Positions 61,301-64,000 of a DNA stretch of 64,000 nt are shown here, piece after piece (positions within the stretch are counted from its first letter, which is position 1; every line of letters starts with the position of its first letter). Origin of the DNA: Craspedostauros australis. Lineage: Eukaryota; Bacillariophyta; Bacillariophyceae; Mastogloiales; Achnanthaceae. The translations under genes and the position numbers were made by a program. The stretch spans positions 62,001 through 126,000 of the forward strand of contig JAMXDE010000048.1 of NCBI GenBank assembly GCA_026770025.1, in the 5' to 3' direction. Under the pieces are notes generated by a model, which was not told the origin of the DNA, ran no database searches, and saw only the letters and a list, made by a program, of their open reading frames with translations.

Positions 61301-64000
61301 ATCGTCTAGAAAGATGCACACAGCTGCGGCAAGGGTCACAAGCCTCCCGCTTTGCGCTGCATGCCAATTCGGAAAGCTGCACCGTCGCCCTTCCCCAGGA
61401 ATAACTCAACATGTCGTCCGTGACAAACAAGGAGTTTTGCGCACCGATCACTTGTTCCCTGGACAACAAGTATCAGTGGACCACTTCGTCGGTCGAACGC
61501 CAGGACGCCTCTTCTCAGGACGAGGCAAAGGCGATCCAAACGAAATGTACAAAGGCGGAGCCATCTTTGTCGATCACGCATCAGGATACATTCACGTGGA
61601 ACCTGTGGCAGCGCTAACCACGCACGCCACCCTCGAAGCCAAGGAACGGTTCGAACTGATGTGTCGTGATGTTGGAGTCCCCGTACGATCGTATCTATCA
61701 GACAACGCCACCACCTTCACCTCACCCGAATACTCCAAACACCTTGAAATCTTCCATCAAGTCCATCGATTCGCAGGTGTCGGCGCACATCACCACAACG
61801 GAATAGCCGAGCGAAGCATTCGAACAATTGTCTCAATGGCCCGAACCATGATGATGCATCAAAGCATCCACTGGCCAACGATGTTTGATGCTCAACTATG
61901 GCCAATGGCCGTCGTACACGCCGCGTACATCTACAATCGCGTGCCTAATCCCGCCACCGGTCTCACACCCTACGATGTTCTATCACGCATCCGTCTTCCC
62001 CTCAAGCAACTTCATAACCTGCACGTATGGGGCAGTCCAGTCTATGTCCTTAACAAAGCGCTGGCCGATGGACGCAAGATACCCCGATGGGAACCAAGAG
62101 GAGAGAGATACGTGAACATGGGTCTCTCTACGAAGCATGCTTCAACCGTACCTCTAGTCCTATCACCACGGACAGGTTCAATCACCCCTCAGTTCCACGT
62201 CGTGTTCGATGACTGGTTCGCAACGATTGCTACCGACTTGAAGCAACTTCCAAGCTATCAATCGGAAGAATGGACTCGCATGTTTGGTGACACCACCTTC
62301 CAATATCCATTCGATGACGACGATGTGGAATCAATGGAGCAGGACGACATCTTCGCATCAGACACGCGAGACCACAACCGGTTACAACGCAACGACGATA
62401 ACACTCCACCACCGAGTTTTGATACGCGAAACCAACAAACCATCCGTGAAAGAACGCCACAGGTATTGGCGAAAGGGTCGCAACCAATGACACAACAGAT
62501 CCCCGATCTCATGAGTGAAGCTCTCGCCCCTCCGATGCCAGTTTCAGAGGGAGCCAACAGGCAAATGTCCTCGACAGAGGGAGCTCCCGATGAGTCCCCG
62601 GTACCTGACTCTACTATAGAGTCACCGGATCAGCGAACACTTCAACCGCAATTGAGCTCACCTCTCCGAGAATCACCAACATTGGAATTAGCAACTCCAT
62701 TACCACTTCCAGCTCCGACGCCAATTCAGACGAGCTCCACGCCACCCATGATACCTAAGTCTGAGCCAACGCCAGAAAGACCTCAAAGCACGAGAATTCG
62801 CAAACAACCAAAGCGATTCACGTACGCACGTATGGGAGGCAAAGCAGCCTGGCTGGACGACGAAGACACCGATGATTACTACTTCTGCCCTGCAGTAGCT
62901 ACCTTGGAAGAGATCGAACAGGCCGCAACACCCAGGGAACTGCACCCCGACTCATCATCGATCATCACATTCTCACAAGCTATCGTCGATTGCTTACATA
63001 CAATCGAACCTCTCCAACGCAAAGGTAGCGACTCTCTCTCCATCGATCTACACCAATTCAAGGTGGACGCTCACTACTTGTTGCGCAGACTCCGAGGTCG
63101 ATTCAACACCTTGAATCCACAGCCAACCAACGTCGTCCTCCCAACGTTCGCTCCAAAGGCGGCTGAAGTAGAAGAAGCAAGCATCAACATGGCTGACTGG
63201 TGGCAACCGGACCCCGACAACATGACCGAGGAAGGAGCGACTCCATTTCAGGAGACGTACAACAACTTTCACTCGGACATGGAGGACCATTTCGAGAAAG
63301 ACCTCAACAGCGTCTTTCTCAACGAAGACCTCCTCCGACTGGCCACTGACCACGCCGTCGAGCAATTCGTGGAGAAGCTGAGCACCTTCATCAGTACTGG
63401 CACGATGGAACCCCACTTCGACGCTCTCGACTTCATGTCCAAGGCCAAATCAGGGCCATGGTACTACCAAGACCCCGAACATTTGATGAACCAAGGGTAC
63501 CTTCCACCCAAATCTGCGTACAACGCAGAAGCGTTCGTCCAAAGGACTCGCTCCGTGTGGAATGCGATGATCGAAAATCATCATTACCGTCTCGCATTCG
63601 AGCTACTCCGTCGCCAAGTGACGACGATCCGACCAGGACCGTGGCCACTTCCAAGCGAATACGAGATTGAGCAATTCGTCCAAGGCATGATTGAGTCGAA
63701 CACGGCGCCACTCACTTCGGCCCCAGCGACTCGCTCCGCCAACAAAGGATCCATGCTCGACATCGACTCGTCATCCACGCTCGACATCAACCCGTCGTTC
63801 ATCCTCGACACAGCGAAGTGCATTCCACCAACTACATGGGCGAACATCGAACAGCATGCCTACTCTGTCGCAATCATCGAGCCACAGAAGGATGCAACAA
63901 ACTACCCCACCTACGTCGATAATCGCATGATCAGCTACTTTGCCGCAGGTGGCGACTTGGAGATCGCCGAACGCACCTCGGTGTACAAGGCATCCAACAC
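58317..64000 (+). CDS. Copia-type Gag-Pol polyprotein (partial, 3' end outside window)
   Basis: Open from the ATG at 58317 to the window end, at least 1,894 codons. Order: acidic/Ala-rich N-terminus with a coil (LEELQAQLEAITVENARL); Gag core ~150-400; a zinc-type motif CAKCRRWRLSHNTESH (59838-59885); a strongly hydrophobic stretch (60004-60190); protease WDSGASISVTND (about 60747); integrase zinc site HYRLGH...CAACQFGK (61229-61380); integrase core Asp in SVDHFVG, Asp in SYLSDNATTF and Glu in HHHNGIAERS. About 600 residues after integrase still show no RT motif and are Pro/Ser-rich or helical, so the linker is unusually long. The protein would be cut by its protease into capsid, protease, integrase and RT. 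The hydrophobic segment within the polyprotein is unusual for Copia. Confidence 0.9.
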   Translation, partial: MAEETTPATLEELQAQLEAITVENARLTQATLAAEAAAEAANAAIATAQAAATATTTPSRPGLERSRSAGDTRPRTEQSFLGDSIFDMETPMPKKSRKSEEDSEDDDHDLSGKPTVPIMGGILKQGRNWVPWTAGAPNGHWTGLQDESHTRWTNSQQQRILHNGADSTNQSKREQGLTDKFKKGGNIQQFIRLVRNHMARTGLLTMAYIADANAESGMTCVLDSPAAFTLEDATKHFDEFHLKWDHYDVQNNETASAFFRDSLDPALEDQLMNRIEPKFHDNFITLFVEFMNSNSANSLDEQDALAAKIREVNCRRFPNENVGLMAVHLRALCKRLDDAGRFDLRLLRTILDAFLQAGGQIRSGEQYRRPLYVMKDNLEEILMRLPVFTYEYARPQLAAKDLTWMAICNKAEASYENEVRGNRWHAIRRTRDSNVPRYSYANNAVQNPSANVLEQHKGFSKNDGRRNNFKKPKERDAKRNASQGWSSKAPKPGEPQRKLVNDKTFMWCAKCRRWRLSHNTESHQDNFKFKAKAKGKQAPKQDNLSIDMAAWTCFTAASSQDEDTWWSLVWNLFTSFNYFGSIVGMVLLFASLQVITIGVEYGWYIAAANAWMLIAVTLLLLHTNVPRRPDSINSADLVYNKARVKERYKQVHKRPTHFNGAVKRSLYDLVMESLDPDGPKPVNVSKGNSPRTKRVWRPQARTKTRNHRSKRRHWNQSKNSTYGKNQTPTTAKLPRQEGRTSSISRNLWSLYPTRGIDLMYDRSQKQQCDNDMPALLTLQGLASFFSNRNAFASPAKAESYLSPDAPFELVWDSGASISVTNDLNDFSSTPSPPPRPTFLNGFLKKIQVNALGTVEWYVLDVTGSPRKLRLPAFHVPESKVKLISTSSLLEEYQGETIVFNKSSCKLSGILGNDDRNAIVANYKKSTRLPTSVGYSANNIHDVPAALTSIVSTVSDHNVNLTQPQKELLRWHYRLGHLSFSRVKFLLRSGTLTGSESSRKMHTAAARVTSLPLCAACQFGKLHRRPSPGITQHVVRDKQGVLRTDHLFPGQQVSVDHFVGRTPGRLFSGRGKGDPNEMYKGGAIFVDHASGYIHVEPVAALTTHATLEAKERFELMCRDVGVPVRSYLSDNATTFTSPEYSKHLEIFHQVHRFAGVGAHHHNGIAERSIRTIVSMARTMMMHQSIHWPTMFDAQLWPMAVVHAAYIYNRVPNPATGLTPYDVLSRIRLPLKQLHNLHVWGSPVYVLNKALADGRKIPRWEPRGERYVNMGLSTKHASTVPLVLSPRTGSITPQFHVVFDDWFATIATDLKQLPSYQSEEWTRMFGDTTFQYPFDDDDVESMEQDDIFASDTRDHNRLQRNDDNTPPPSFDTRNQQTIRERTPQVLAKGSQPMTQQIPDLMSEALAPPMPVSEGANRQMSSTEGAPDESPVPDSTIESPDQRTLQPQLSSPLRESPTLELATPLPLPAPTPIQTSSTPPMIPKSEPTPERPQSTRIRKQPKRFTYARMGGKAAWLDDEDTDDYYFCPAVATLEEIEQAATPRELHPDSSSIITFSQAIVDCLHTIEPLQRKGSDSLSIDLHQFKVDAHYLLRRLRGRFNTLNPQPTNVVLPTFAPKAAEVEEASINMADWWQPDPDNMTEEGATPFQETYNNFHSDMEDHFEKDLNSVFLNEDLLRLATDHAVEQFVEKLSTFISTGTMEPHFDALDFMSKAKSGPWYYQDPEHLMNQGYLPPKSAYNAEAFVQRTRSVWNAMIENHHYRLAFELLRRQVTTIRPGPWPLPSEYEIEQFVQGMIESNTAPLTSAPATRSANKGSMLDIDSSSTLDINPSFILDTAKCIPPTTWANIEQHAYSVAIIEPQKDATNYPTYVDNRMISYFAAGGDLEIAERTSVYKASN

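Larger units (their letters stand above)
57585..64000 (+). mobile_element. Copia-type LTR retrotransposon, left part; runs off the window
   Basis: Probable LTR (57585-57771), hairpin-rich leader (57772-58316) and gag-pol from 58317, in Copia order with protease and integrase before reverse transcriptase. The open frame has no stop over 5.7 kb, so the copy may be young. The right part (RT, RNase H, 3' LTR) is outside. Confidence 0.85.

Overview
This is a nuclear segment from a eukaryotic microalga, most likely a diatom. The signs are a secreted protein with a PTxxPTxxP-type repeat stalk, a membrane cyclase fused to a cyclic-nucleotide phosphodiesterase, a protein built of helicase-associated (HA) domains, a bipartite-looking plastid pre-sequence with an AF motif, a Copia-type retroelement with a long gag-pol frame, and GT-AG introns in otherwise compact genes. 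Genus and species cannot be fixed from the sequence alone. I placed six introns, in five genes; all fall between 312 and 377 nt.

Layout. 1-3 kb: 3' end of a tRNase Z gene, then a mitochondrial carrier gene on the minus strand. 3.4-4.6 kb: two arrays of the same 20-bp minisatellite. 5.38-14.27 kb: a complete tyrosine-recombinase retrotransposon on the minus strand with split direct repeats (182 and 552 bp, each present twice and almost identical), encoding Gag, RT-RNase H and a tyrosine recombinase. 15-21 kb: two surface or membrane protein genes and a decayed partial copy of the second. 21-30 kb: a dihydrouridine synthase (DUS1 type), an unknown membrane protein and a DegT/DnrJ/EryC1-like PLP protein. 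30-39 kb: the cyclase-phosphodiesterase fusion and, convergent to it, a multi-HA-domain protein. 40-49 kb: a spermidine-synthase-like/SET fusion, a pterin carbinolamine dehydratase, a probably plastid-targeted protein and an MTA/SAH nucleosidase whose first coding exon is only 20 nt. 49.4-51.7 kb: two ~250-bp direct repeats built on a second, unrelated 20-bp minisatellite. 53-54.4 kb: an ankyrin-BTB gene broken by frame changes. 57.6-64 kb: the left part of a Copia-type element with a probable short LTR, a leader rich in hairpins and an uninterrupted gag-pol frame that leaves the window before reverse transcriptase is reached.

Functional links. There is no operon-like pathway. The ordinary genes cover tRNA maturation (tRNase Z, DUS1), one-carbon, purine and pterin salvage (MTA/SAH nucleosidase, pterin dehydratase), cyclic-nucleotide signalling and chromatin-type methylation (SET). 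The most unusual material is the two retroelements and the paired 20-bp minisatellites. The former show domain capture in Gag and Pol, hydrophobic segments inside a Copia polyprotein, and a structured leader. Exon boundaries were placed by eye from splice signals, frame and family similarity, and no database was consulted.
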